Shown: in pieces, positions 43,737 to 53,035 of the stretch
Layout: each line of letters begins with the position of its first letter
Numbering within the stretch: position 1 is the first letter of the stretch
Source of the DNA: Acinetobacter sp. NIPH 2100
GTDB lineage: Bacteria > Pseudomonadota > Gammaproteobacteria > Pseudomonadales > Moraxellaceae
Reading direction: 5' to 3'
Length of the DNA stretch: 64,000 nt
Assembly (NCBI RefSeq): GCF_000369805.1
Contig: NZ_KB850224.1
Span: 1,668,262 to 1,732,261, forward strand
Position numbers and translations under genes: made by a program
Notes under the pieces: generated by a model
Database searches by the model: none
What the model saw: the letters and a program-made list of their open reading frames with translations, nothing else
Told to the model about the DNA's origin: nothing

Positions 43737-46283
43737 ATGAAATTAGTGATGATTGGTCACGGTATGGTGGGTCATAAATTCATCGAAGCCATCTTAGAGA
43801 AAGCTGATGATGAATTAGAAATAACAATTCTTGCTGAAGAACCACGCATTGCCTATGACCGCGTACATTTGACTGAATACTTCTCTGGTAAAACAGCAAA
43901 AGACTTATCACTGGCTCGTTTTGATTTTGCAGACGCACATGGTATTGATTTAAGACTGAATACCAAAGCAACTGCAATTGATAGTAAAGAGCAAACAGTG
44001 ACCACCAATTTCGGTGATGTGATTCATTATGACAAATTGGTATTAGCAACAGGTTCATATGCCTTTGTTCCCCCAATTTCAGGGAATGATCGTGAAAACT
44101 GCTTTGTGTATCGTACTATTGAGGACTTGGATGCGATTCGTGCAGCAAGTTTAAATGCAAAGACAGGTGTGGTGATTGGTGGCGGCTTATTGGGGTTGGA
44201 AGCAGCCAAAGCACTACGTGATTTAAATCTGGAAACGCATGTGGTGGAATTTGCGCCGCGTTTGATGGCAGTGCAGATTGATGATCTTGGCGGTAAAGTA
44301 TTGCGCCGTAAAATCGAAAATCTTGGGGTTAAAGTTCATACCCAAAAAGCCACGCAATGTATTGAAGCGGGTGAAAGTGCCACACATGCCATGAAGTTTG
44401 CAGATGGCAGCGTGCTTGAAACCGATATCATTTTATTCTCGGCAGGGATTCGCCCGCGTGATGAATTAGCGCGTGTCAGTGGCTTAGCATTGGGTGAGCG
44501 TGGCGGGATTAAAATCAATGATTATTGCCAAACCTCAGATGACAATATTTATGCGATTGGTGAATGTGCATTGTGGGATAACAAAATCTATGGCTTAGTT
44601 GCACCTGGCTATGACATGGCACGAATCGCTGCAAAACATATCCTTGCTGAAGATACGCATTGTTTCGCAGGTGCAGATATGAGCACCAAATTGAAATTGA
44701 TGGGTGTTGATGTGGCATCCGTTGGTGATGCGCATGGGATGACGCCAAACTCACTCAGCTATTTCTATGCTGATGAAGATAGCTTGGTGTATAAAAAGAT
44801 CGTAGTGGACGCAGACAAAACCAAATTGCTTGGTGCTGTATTGGTCGGTGATGCCAAAGAATACAATGATCTTCTGCAAATGATGTTGAATGGTTTGACG
44901 CTTCCAGAAACGCCTGAAAGTTTGATCATGCCTGGCTTTGCGGATTCAGGTGCGAAAGCAGGTGGCAGTGGTGTCGATTTACTGCCAGATAGTGCAACCA
45001 TTTGTTCATGTAATAACGTCTCTAAAGCTGATATTTGCCAAGCGATTTGTGATGGCTCAACCTCTTTGGGTGCATTGAAGAAATGTACCAAAGCGGCGAC
45101 CGCTTGTGGTGGTTGTGCACCTTTAGTCACGCAAGTGTTGAAGTCTGAACTGCAACGCCAAGGTGTAACGGTGAATAACCATGTTTGTGAGCACTTCCCA
45201 TACTCACGTCAAGAAATCTATCATTTGGTCCGTGTCAATGAAATCAAGACTTTTGATGATTTGATTCATCAACATGGTCATGGTCTAGGCTGTGATATTT
45301 GTAAGCCGATGGCGGCCAATATTTTGGCATCGTGCTGGAATGATTTCGTACTTGAGCCAAGCCATGCGGGTCTACAAGATAGTAACGATTACTATTTGGG
45401 CAATATTCAAAAAGATGGTTCTTATTCGGTTGTGCCACGTATGGCAGGTGGTGAAGTCACACCAGATGGTTTAATCGCTGTCGGTCAAATTGCCAAGAAA
45501 TATAACCTGTATACCAAAATCACAGGTGGACAACGGGTCGACTTATTTGGTGCGCAAATCCATCAACTCCCGTTTATTTGGGAAGAGCTCAATGCAGCAG
45601 GTTTTGAATCAGGTCATGCTTACGGTAAATCATTACGTACCGTGAAATCATGTGTCGGTAGTACATGGTGTCGTTATGGCGTCGATGATTCTGTTGGCTT
45701 GGCGATTGAACTTGAGAATCGTTATAAAGGCTTACGTTCACCACATAAACTGAAAATGGCCGTGTCAGGTTGTACCCGTGAATGTGCCGAAGCACAAGGT
45801 AAAGATGTCGGGGTGATTGCAACTGAGAAAGGCTGGAACCTATATGTCTGTGGGAATGGCGGCATGAAACCACGTCATGCAGAGCTATTGGCATCTGATC
45901 TTGATACCCAAACCTTGATTCGTTATATCGACCGTTTCTTTATGTTCTATATCCAAACCGCCGATCGTTTACAACGCACAAGTGTATGGCGTGACAATAT
46001 GGAAGGTGGTTTGGATTATCTTAAATCGGTGATTGTCGATGATTCGCTAGGGCTTGCTGACGAGTTAGAACTTCGTATGAGCCATGTGATTGGTACTTAT
46101 CAAGATGAATGGCGTACTGCGGTTGAAGACCCTGAGATTCGTAAACGTTTCCAAACCTATATCAACGCCAGTGCAGAAGAGCAAGCCGATCCACATATTC
46201 AATTTACTCAAGTGCGTGATCAGATTCGCCCTTTAAATGATGCCGAGCGCTCAGAAGATCGTATCCCAATGGTTGAAGCATAA
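43737..46283 (+). CDS. nirB: NADH-dependent assimilatory nitrite reductase large subunit
   Basis: The protein has 848 residues from ATG 43737 (TAGGAGAAACACA before it); the frame runs back into the transporter gene but that part is not NirB. It reduces nitrite to ammonium with six electrons. Domains: FAD/NAD reductase (MKLVMIGHGMVGHKF, TGVVIGGGLLGLEAAKAL, DNIYAIGECALW), a BFD-like 2Fe-2S domain (CSCNNVSKADICQAIC...CGGC), ferredoxin half-domains, and a siroheme/4Fe-4S site (C-V-G-S-T-W-C-R-Y-G and V-S-G-C-T-R-E-C-A-E-A). The partner NirD domain is in the next gene. Confidence 0.95.
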   Translation: MKLVMIGHGMVGHKFIEAILEKADDELEITILAEEPRIAYDRVHLTEYFSGKTAKDLSLARFDFADAHGIDLRLNTKATAIDSKEQTVTTNFGDVIHYDKLVLATGSYAFVPPISGNDRENCFVYRTIEDLDAIRAASLNAKTGVVIGGGLLGLEAAKALRDLNLETHVVEFAPRLMAVQIDDLGGKVLRRKIENLGVKVHTQKATQCIEAGESATHAMKFADGSVLETDIILFSAGIRPRDELARVSGLALGERGGIKINDYCQTSDDNIYAIGECALWDNKIYGLVAPGYDMARIAAKHILAEDTHCFAGADMSTKLKLMGVDVASVGDAHGMTPNSLSYFYADEDSLVYKKIVVDADKTKLLGAVLVGDAKEYNDLLQMMLNGLTLPETPESLIMPGFADSGAKAGGSGVDLLPDSATICSCNNVSKADICQAICDGSTSLGALKKCTKAATACGGCAPLVTQVLKSELQRQGVTVNNHVCEHFPYSRQEIYHLVRVNEIKTFDDLIHQHGHGLGCDICKPMAANILASCWNDFVLEPSHAGLQDSNDYYLGNIQKDGSYSVVPRMAGGEVTPDGLIAVGQIAKKYNLYTKITGGQRVDLFGAQIHQLPFIWEELNAAGFESGHAYGKSLRTVKSCVGSTWCRYGVDDSVGLAIELENRYKGLRSPHKLKMAVSGCTRECAEAQGKDVGVIATEKGWNLYVCGNGGMKPRHAELLASDLDTQTLIRYIDRFFMFYIQTADRLQRTSVWRDNMEGGLDYLKSVIVDDSLGLADELELRMSHVIGTYQDEWRTAVEDPEIRKRFQTYINASAEEQADPHIQFTQVRDQIRPLNDAERSEDRIPMVEA

Positions 46284-46294
46284 GGAGAACTCAA

Positions 46295-47914
46295 ATGACC
46301 AGTTTAAAGAACATCGATATGCTGCCAGAAAATCAATGGGTTGAGGTGTGTGCTCTGGATGACATCACACCGAATACAGGCGTAGGCGCATTGATTGAAG
46401 GTCAATCGGTTGCACTGTTCCGTGTTGGGCATGAAAAACGTATTTATGCTTTAAGCAATAAGGATCCGTTCAGCCAAGCCAACGTAATGTGCCGTGGCAT
46501 TATTGGCGATTTACAAGGTGAACGTGTGATTGCATCGCCAATTTATAAGCAACATTTCAGCTTAGCGACGGGTCGTTGTCTGGAAGATAAAGACCAAAAG
46601 TTATTGGTTTTTCCAACCAAAATTGAAAATGGTCGTGTTTGGGTCGGTTCTGTTCCGCAAAAAACCTATATTACCAACAATGGCGCTGCGCAAGAAAAGC
46701 TGAAACTGGTGCTGATTGGCAATGGTCTGGCGGGTATGCGTTGCTTAGAGGATTTACTGGACATGGCACCAGATCGCTATGAGGTGACGGTGATTGGTGA
46801 AGAACCTTGGGGCAATTACAACCGTATTATGCTGTCACCAGTGCTTTCAGGTGAAAAAACCATTGATGACATCATGCTGCATCCACATGCATGGTATCGC
46901 GATAAAGGGATTAAATTTATCGCGGATGATCCTGCGGTAAAAATTGATCGTACTCGCAAAGTGGTACATACCGAGAAAGGCGAAAGCGTTGATTATGATC
47001 GTTTGATCATTGCAACAGGTTCATCACCGTTTGTTCCACCTGTGCAAGGTGTGGATTTAAAAGGCGTGATCAGCTTCCGTGATATTTATGATGTAAACAC
47101 CATGATCAAATATTGCGAAACCAAGAAGAATGCCGTGGTGATTGGTGGTGGTTTGCTGGGTCTGGAAGCGGCGTATGGATTGAAACAACGTGGCATGAAT
47201 GTGACGGTTCTACACCTGATGGATCGAATTATGGAACGTCAATTGGATGGTCGTGCCAGCCGCATGTTGCGCCATAGTATTGAGCAAAAGGGTATCAATA
47301 TCATTACCGAAGCCAATACCGAAGCATTGATTGGTGAAGAGGGGCATGTCAGTCAAGTCCGCCTTAAAGATGGAACTGTGTTAGATGCAGATTTAGTCAT
47401 TTTTGCTGTTGGGATTCGTCCGAATATTGCTTTGGCTCAAAGTGCAGGACTACGTTGTAATCGTGGCATCTTGGTGAATGATACCATGCAAACCTTTGAT
47501 CCAAGTATCTATGCTGTGGGCGAATGCATCGAGCATCGTAATCAAACTTTTGGTTTGGTTGAACCACTGTGGGGACAAGCCTTTATTTGTGCAACGCATT
47601 TGGCTGAACATGGCAGCTTAACCTTTAAATCACCAACCGTACCAACACAGTTAAAGGTGAGTGGTGTCGACGTATTCTCTGCTGGGAATTTTGAACCGAA
47701 AGAGGATTATGAAGACATCATCCTTAATGATGATAAACGTCAAATTTATAAACGTATCATTATCCAAAAAGACAAAGTGATTGGTGCGGTTCTGTTTGGT
47801 GATACGGAAGATGGCATGTGGTATGCCGAGTTGATTGCAGATCAAACACCCGTTTCTACATTTAGAAACAAGCTGTTATTTGGTAAGGATTTTGCAATGA
47901 AAAAGGCAGGGTAA
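46295..47914 (+). CDS. NirD-like domain fused to NAD/FAD reductase
   Basis: The protein has 539 residues; TAAGGAGAACTCAA precedes ATG 46295. Residues 1-115 are a Rieske-fold NirD domain (NQWVEVCALDDITPNTGVGALIEGQSVALFRV, ALSNKDPFSQANVMCRGIIG) without the Cys/His cluster ligands (S-P-I-Y-K-Q-H-F in place of C-P-x-H), as normal for NirD. Residues 130-539 repeat the NirB N-terminal reductase: LKLVLIGNGLAGMRCLEDLL, NAVVIGGGLLGLEAAYGLK, PSIYAVGECIEH. In Klebsiella a separate NasC is the NADH reductase of nitrate reductase, so one polypeptide may be both NirD and NasC. Confidence 0.9.
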   Translation: MTSLKNIDMLPENQWVEVCALDDITPNTGVGALIEGQSVALFRVGHEKRIYALSNKDPFSQANVMCRGIIGDLQGERVIASPIYKQHFSLATGRCLEDKDQKLLVFPTKIENGRVWVGSVPQKTYITNNGAAQEKLKLVLIGNGLAGMRCLEDLLDMAPDRYEVTVIGEEPWGNYNRIMLSPVLSGEKTIDDIMLHPHAWYRDKGIKFIADDPAVKIDRTRKVVHTEKGESVDYDRLIIATGSSPFVPPVQGVDLKGVISFRDIYDVNTMIKYCETKKNAVVIGGGLLGLEAAYGLKQRGMNVTVLHLMDRIMERQLDGRASRMLRHSIEQKGINIITEANTEALIGEEGHVSQVRLKDGTVLDADLVIFAVGIRPNIALAQSAGLRCNRGILVNDTMQTFDPSIYAVGECIEHRNQTFGLVEPLWGQAFICATHLAEHGSLTFKSPTVPTQLKVSGVDVFSAGNFEPKEDYEDIILNDDKRQIYKRIIIQKDKVIGAVLFGDTEDGMWYAELIADQTPVSTFRNKLLFGKDFAMKKAG

Positions 47915-48005
47915 AAGCTAATTCTTTTGTGAAGAATAGATTAATTGTTAATGGTATTGCCGCATATTGCATGTATGAGCAGATGTTTTTTGTAAAGGCA
48001 TTGCC

Positions 48006-48099
48006 TTACTTTTCAAGGATGAAAAGTAACAAAAATCCTTTGTTGAACTGACGGTACGTCCTTGCTACCGCAGTTCAACAAGGCGGCATCCATGCCGCC
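48006..48099. repeat. Triple hairpin element before nasA
   Basis: Three stems in 94 bases. First: TTACTTTTC with GAAAAGTAA, loop AAGGAT. Second: TTGTTGAACTG with CAGTTCAACAA, with an inner CGGTA/TACCG. Third: GGCGGCAT with ATGCCGCC. The GC-rich second and third contrast with their AT surroundings. This looks like a mobile palindromic (REP-like) intergenic element, but the first loop also fits the ANTAR hexaloop rule (A at 1, G at 4), so a NasT target is possible. Confidence 0.6.
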
Positions 48100-48228
48100 T
48101 GTCACGGTAGTGTGTGATGAGAAAAATCTAGTTTTAGAAAGATTGTTTAAGCTGAAACTGGAGAAGAACTCAGAAAGACTTTTGTTGGGCGTAGAGTTCA
48201 GTGGATTAATGAGGTAAAAGGGGCAGTC

Positions 48229-51009
48229 ATGAACAGTATTCAAAATTTAGAACACAGTCGCTCCGATCAAGCAGAAACAATCATAACAAAAACAACATGC
48301 CCCTATTGTGGCGTGGGCTGTGGTGTGGATGTCAGTGTTCAACATAAAACGCATGGCACGATGGTACAAGTCGCCGGTGATATGAATCATCCTTCAAACT
48401 TTGGACGGTTGTGTATCAAGGGCAGTAATCTTGCAGATACGTTGGGCTTGGAAACTCGTGTCTTGCATCCGATGTTTGGCCGTAAAAACCATCGCACAGT
48501 CACTACATGGGATCAAGCCATCGAGAAAATTGCAGATCAATTTCAAGCCTGTATTGATCAATATGGCGCAGACAGTGTTGCATTTTATGTCTCAGGTCAG
48601 TTGCTGACAGAAGATTATTATGTGGTGAATAAGTTTGTAAAAGGCTATTTGGGCACTGCCAATATTGATACCAATTCACGCTTATGTATGTCATCTGCGG
48701 TTGCAGCGCATAAACGTGCTTTTGGTGAAGATATTGTTCCAGCCAGTTATGAAGATTTTGAACATACTGACATGGTAGTTTTAGTCGGCTCCAATACTGC
48801 ATGGTGTCATCCTGTTTTGTATCAACGCATCATGCAGGCCAAAAGTAAGAATCCAGATTTATTTGTGGTGGTGGTTGACCCTCGTTTTACCAGTACCTGC
48901 GAGCAATCGGATTTACATTTGCCAATCTTACCTGGTCAAGATGTGGCTTTATTTAATGGCTTGTTTCAGTATTTATATCGCAATGATTGTATAGACCAGC
49001 ATTTTGTTGAGACCTATACCGAAGGTTTAGCGGCACTTTTAGCTGCGAGTACCAGCGAACAAGATTTTGATGGACTAGTGAAACGGACAGGAATTTCCGC
49101 AGAAAAATTACAACTGTTTTTTGATAAATTTGCCAAGACGGAGAAAGTGATTACGCTATTTTCAATGGGCGTTAATCAGTCCTCTCAAGGGGTGAACAAA
49201 GCCAATAGTATTATCAATTGTCATTTACTGACTGGGAAAATTGGCAAATTAGGTGCAGCGCCATTTTCTATGACCGGTCAACCCAATGCCATGGGCGGTC
49301 GTGAAGTGGGTGGACTCGCTAATATGTTGGCTGCGCATCTGGATTTGGACAATCCCTCACATCAAAAACTGGTACAAGATTTCTGGAACAGTCCTGTGAT
49401 TGCCAAGCAAGCAGGCTTAAAAGCAGTTGATTTATTCCAAGCAGTGGAAAGTGGCAAAATCAAAGCGATTTGGATTATGGCAACCAATCCTGTGGTGAGC
49501 TTACCCGATGCAGATCAAGTCAAACGTGCATTGGAAAAATGTGAGTTTGTCGTGGTCTCTGATATTTGTGTAGATACCGATACCACGGCTTATGCAGATG
49601 TATTGTTACCCGCGCTGGGTTGGGGTGAAAAAGATGGCACAGTCACCAATTCTGAACGCCGTATCTCACGTCAACGTGCATTTTTAACTCCGCCAAAACA
49701 AGCCAAAGCCGATTGGTGGGCAGTTGCACAGGTTGCGAAAAAACTAGGATTTAATGGTTTTGATTTTAATCATTCCTGTGACATTTTTAATGAACATGCT
49801 GCTTTATCGGCTTATCAAAATGCCAGTGTTGATCAACGTGAGCAAGTTGAAAATTTCCGTTATTTCAATTTAAAAGGTCTCATGAATTTAAGTCTGGATG
49901 AATATGATCATCTACGCCCAATCCAATGGCCTGTATGGGAGAAAGGTCAAAGTGTTGCGGTGGAGCAGTTATTTGATCGAGGTCGTTTTAGCCATAAAAA
50001 CCAAAAAGCCAAATTGATTCCAACCGTTGCCATAGATCCAGTGCATGCGGTCTCTGAAGATTATCCTTTGGTGTTGAATACGGGGCGTATCCGTGATCAG
50101 TGGCATACCATGACTCGCACGGGTTTATCGGCAAACCTCACCACACACCGCGCTGAACCATTTTGTGAGATTCACCCGAATGATGCGTTAAAATTTGGTA
50201 TTCGTGATAAAGCTTTGGTCGAAGTTCGCTCGGAATGGGGGCGTTGTGTGCTGCGTGTGACCTTGGCACAAGGGGTGCGCCGTGGCCAAATCTTTGCACC
50301 GATTCACTGGACTGAGCAAGTCGCTTCTGATGCGCGGATTGGTAAAGTGGTCAATCCTGTGGTGGATGCTATTTCAGGTGAACCTGAATTTAAACATACC
50401 CCTGTTGCAATTCAGCCGTTTCATACCACTTGGCAAGGCGTGCTCTATGTACGTGAAGGTTTTGAACATCATATCAAAGCTTCATTGCAAAATTGTGCAT
50501 GGTGGACCAAGATCAAAACTGCAAAAGCGATTCGTTATGAAATTGCTGATCGTCAGAGTATTGATCAAACCCAAAAGAATTTAAAAAGCTTCCTACCTTT
50601 TGTCGATGAAACTTATGAATGGTTAAGCCTTGAAGATATTTCATCGCAACTCAGTCATAGTGTGATTTTAAAAGAAGGTATTCTGGTTGCCAGTTTATAT
50701 ATCGCACCTGCCGATCTATTGCCTGATCGGGATTGGGTGGCTAGCCTATTTAAACGTGAACGATTAAGTGCCCTGCATCGTAAAGCACTGCTGGCTGGAA
50801 TGCCAATGTCCGCTGCAAATAATGATGGACCCTTGGTCTGTAGTTGCTTTAAAGTGGGTAAAAATAAGATTATTGAAGCCATTAAAACGCAAAATATCAC
50901 GCATGAAAAACAAGTCACTGCATGTTTAAAAGCAGGCGGAAATTGTGGTTCCTGCTTACCTGAAATTCGTGGCTTGATCAAAACCTGTCAACTGGAGGCA
51001 GAAGCATGA
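48229..51009 (+). CDS. nasA: Assimilatory nitrate reductase catalytic subunit
   Basis: The protein has 926 residues; AGGGGCAGTC precedes ATG 48229. It reduces nitrate to nitrite in the cytoplasm with a Mo-bis-MGD cofactor and a 4Fe-4S cluster: C-P-Y-C-G-V-G-C-G-V and G-R-L-C-I-K-G near residues 24-65. The molybdopterin domain shows SGQLLTEDYYVVNKF, SRLCMSSAV, GSNTAWCHPVLYQRI, FSMTGQPNAMGGREVGGLAN, ATNPVVSLPDAD and LNTGRIRDQWHTMTRTG. The last 60 residues add a BFD-like 2Fe-2S domain (C-S-C-F-K-V-G...C-G-S-C), a known variant in which electrons enter through an NADH reductase such as the preceding fusion. Confidence 0.95.
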   Translation: MNSIQNLEHSRSDQAETIITKTTCPYCGVGCGVDVSVQHKTHGTMVQVAGDMNHPSNFGRLCIKGSNLADTLGLETRVLHPMFGRKNHRTVTTWDQAIEKIADQFQACIDQYGADSVAFYVSGQLLTEDYYVVNKFVKGYLGTANIDTNSRLCMSSAVAAHKRAFGEDIVPASYEDFEHTDMVVLVGSNTAWCHPVLYQRIMQAKSKNPDLFVVVVDPRFTSTCEQSDLHLPILPGQDVALFNGLFQYLYRNDCIDQHFVETYTEGLAALLAASTSEQDFDGLVKRTGISAEKLQLFFDKFAKTEKVITLFSMGVNQSSQGVNKANSIINCHLLTGKIGKLGAAPFSMTGQPNAMGGREVGGLANMLAAHLDLDNPSHQKLVQDFWNSPVIAKQAGLKAVDLFQAVESGKIKAIWIMATNPVVSLPDADQVKRALEKCEFVVVSDICVDTDTTAYADVLLPALGWGEKDGTVTNSERRISRQRAFLTPPKQAKADWWAVAQVAKKLGFNGFDFNHSCDIFNEHAALSAYQNASVDQREQVENFRYFNLKGLMNLSLDEYDHLRPIQWPVWEKGQSVAVEQLFDRGRFSHKNQKAKLIPTVAIDPVHAVSEDYPLVLNTGRIRDQWHTMTRTGLSANLTTHRAEPFCEIHPNDALKFGIRDKALVEVRSEWGRCVLRVTLAQGVRRGQIFAPIHWTEQVASDARIGKVVNPVVDAISGEPEFKHTPVAIQPFHTTWQGVLYVREGFEHHIKASLQNCAWWTKIKTAKAIRYEIADRQSIDQTQKNLKSFLPFVDETYEWLSLEDISSQLSHSVILKEGILVASLYIAPADLLPDRDWVASLFKRERLSALHRKALLAGMPMSAANNDGPLVCSCFKVGKNKIIEAIKTQNITHEKQVTACLKAGGNCGSCLPEIRGLIKTCQLEAEA

Positions 51010-51632
51010 ATACAGAATATCCCGCTACAGATCTGGTGATCTTGGCGGGAGGGCAAGCGCGCCGCATGAATGGCGTGAACAAGCTACTGCAACAGTTTGA
51101 TGATCAGATTCAACTGTTAAAAATTTCTGAACATTTTAAGACCCAAGTACAACATATCTGGGTGAATAGCCATCGTGATCGTTCGATTTACCAACAGATT
51201 GAACCAGATATTCAATGCTATGCCGATGATCAGCATGGTTTTTTAGGCCCATTAATGGGCATGAAAAGCGCATGGTCACATGTAGAATCTGACTATGTTT
51301 TATTTATTCCATGCGACGTCACCTATATACCAAATCAGGTTTTAGTCAAACTTCATCGAGCTTTACACAAGACTCCTCAAGCACAGGTGGCGTACGTCAC
51401 AATGAATGGAGATGCTTTATATCCATTTTGTTTGCTAAAGCGAGAAAGTTTGTCGGTGCTGGAACAAGCAATCGCTGAGAAAAAACTCAGCTTGCGAGAT
51501 TGTTTTAAACAATTGAATGCACAGACGGTCACATTTCAAAAACAAAGCCTGTTTTGTCATAGCATTAACTCCTTAGATGAGTTGCAACAATACAAGCAGA
51601 TGAAGGTTTTTAAGCAATCTATTTCAGGTTAA
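51006..51632 (+). CDS. mobA: Molybdenum cofactor guanylyltransferase
   Basis: The protein has 208 residues. It adds GMP to molybdopterin to give the MGD cofactor needed by NasA. The nucleotidyltransferase motif LAGGQARRMNGVNKLL is clear, followed by GFLGPLMGMKSAW and VLFIPCDVTYIPNQVL (the magnesium-binding Asp). The start overlaps the nasA stop by four bases (ATGA), with GGAGGCAGAAGC as ribosome-binding site, so it is made together with its client enzyme. It converges with the MFS gene six bases later. Confidence 0.92.
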   Translation: MNTEYPATDLVILAGGQARRMNGVNKLLQQFDDQIQLLKISEHFKTQVQHIWVNSHRDRSIYQQIEPDIQCYADDQHGFLGPLMGMKSAWSHVESDYVLFIPCDVTYIPNQVLVKLHRALHKTPQAQVAYVTMNGDALYPFCLLKRESLSVLEQAIAEKKLSLRDCFKQLNAQTVTFQKQSLFCHSINSLDELQQYKQMKVFKQSISG

Positions 51633-51637
51633 TAGAT

Positions 51638-52786
51638 CTATTTAACTGATTTAAGGCTAATCAGTGTTGCAATCAATAATGCAGTCGCTGCGGTTATCAG
51701 TGAACTGTTGAGCGTATGATAGATTGTAAATAGGGCATTTGCTGTGATTGGCCCGATGATTTGACCGAGGCCATAGACGACGGTCATGATAGCAATTAAA
51801 TTATTTTTGCTTTGACGTGCGATTCGCTGCGCCACGGGCATAGCAATGGTCACAGTTCCCATAAAGGTACCACCCACCAGTAATGCGCTCAACAGATAGC
51901 CTAAAGCGGTTGGCAGCATGATGGGTAATACAACACCAACAGCCTGTAATCCCAGATTAGAAGATAAAGCGACTCGAGTCCCAAGTCTGTGATGTAGGTA
52001 ATGCCAAAAAAAACAGGAAGGAATCGCCCCTAAACCAAAGATCGCCCAGATGTGTGCTGCATCAATATTCGGTAAGGCCTGTTTGACCAGCAAGGGTAAA
52101 TAAGTTGCCGTGATAATATAGCCAAAGCCTGCCAAGGCATAAATCAGAATAAGTGCGACGGCTTTGGGCAATTTAGTATTGGTATGAGATAGATGCAACT
52201 CTACAACCTGTCTGGGCTGAGCTCGAGATAAACCAACAAGAGCAGCGAAGCCAAGGACAAAACTGGACAGCCCAAGCAATAACCATAAGCTTTTACTCTG
52301 CCACCCAAGTTGTGAGCCGAAAGTCAAAAGTTCAGCTGATAAGGCGATGCCAAGACCAACCCCGGCATATAAAATAGGGGCTTGATGCGCTTGTTTCTGT
52401 TGTTCCAACAGCCATAAAGAGGCTGAAATCATCGCTAAGGCACTGAATACACCTGCCAAAGCACGAATAAAAATAATGATCGAATTTACATCTACATAGG
52501 CAAGAAGGATTAGACAAAATGCGGTGCCAACAGTTGCGAGTACACAGCTGAAATAACTATGTTGTGACTGAATTTTGATTGCGAATAAAGCCCCAAACAA
52601 ATAGCCAGCATAGTTAGCTGATGCAGCGACACTGGCACTATGCAAGCTTAGAATGCCTTCCTCAATCATATGTGGATAGACCGCTGTGAATGCAAAGCGG
52701 CCAAATCCCATCCCAATTGCCATAATCAGCGCTGCACAGATTGCTGATTGTAGTGAGCTGTTGCTGTGTTTCTCAAGCTTGGTCAT
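51638..52786 (-). CDS. YbfB/YjiJ-family MFS transporter
   Basis: The protein has 382 residues with about twelve spans. SAICAALIMAIGMGFGRFAFTAVYPHMIEEGILS and AASANYAGYLFGALFAI match the YbfB/YjiJ group, whose substrates are poorly known and often thought to be exported small molecules. A divergent LysR gene 250 bases away is a typical partner. A 41-residue membrane-peptide frame lies 17 bases upstream on the same strand. AGGGACAAGCCTC precedes ATG 52786. Confidence 0.85.
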   Translation of the reverse strand: MTKLEKHSNSSLQSAICAALIMAIGMGFGRFAFTAVYPHMIEEGILSLHSASVAASANYAGYLFGALFAIKIQSQHSYFSCVLATVGTAFCLILLAYVDVNSIIIFIRALAGVFSALAMISASLWLLEQQKQAHQAPILYAGVGLGIALSAELLTFGSQLGWQSKSLWLLLGLSSFVLGFAALVGLSRAQPRQVVELHLSHTNTKLPKAVALILIYALAGFGYIITATYLPLLVKQALPNIDAAHIWAIFGLGAIPSCFFWHYLHHRLGTRVALSSNLGLQAVGVVLPIMLPTALGYLLSALLVGGTFMGTVTIAMPVAQRIARQSKNNLIAIMTVVYGLGQIIGPITANALFTIYHTLNSSLITAATALLIATLISLKSVK

Positions 52787-52803
52787 GAGGCTTGTCCCTA
52801 CAG

Positions 52804-52929
52804 TTAGTCGCTATGACTCATGTGCTCTAGAGATTTTGCTTTGGCAAGAAATTTGTAATCAAACAAATAAAGCCCATAGCTGAAACAACTTAAGATACAG
52901 ATTAAAAGTATAAGTTTAGAGGTGTTCAT
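52804..52929 (-). CDS. Possible 41-aa membrane peptide upstream of the MFS gene
   Basis: ATG 52929 opens a frame of 41 residues with a hydrophobic helix (LILLICILSCFSYGLYLF) then a basic-polar tail (DYKFLAKAKSLEHMSHSD), ending 17 bases before the MFS start. The ribosome-binding site is weak. A small membrane partner of the transporter is possible; chance is not excluded. Confidence 0.4.
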   Translation of the reverse strand: MNTSKLILLICILSCFSYGLYLFDYKFLAKAKSLEHMSHSD

Positions 52930-53035
52930 TTTGAATCATCTTTGCATCATGAGAAATTCAATAAAATTTAAACAAGAGTTGATAATCATGTAAAATGATT
53001 TGAATTGATACCAACTATCTTTAATAGTGATAGCG

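Noticed and set aside
43780..44076. Open frame antisense to nirB
   Set aside because: Shadow of a strongly conserved gene, no start context or domain.
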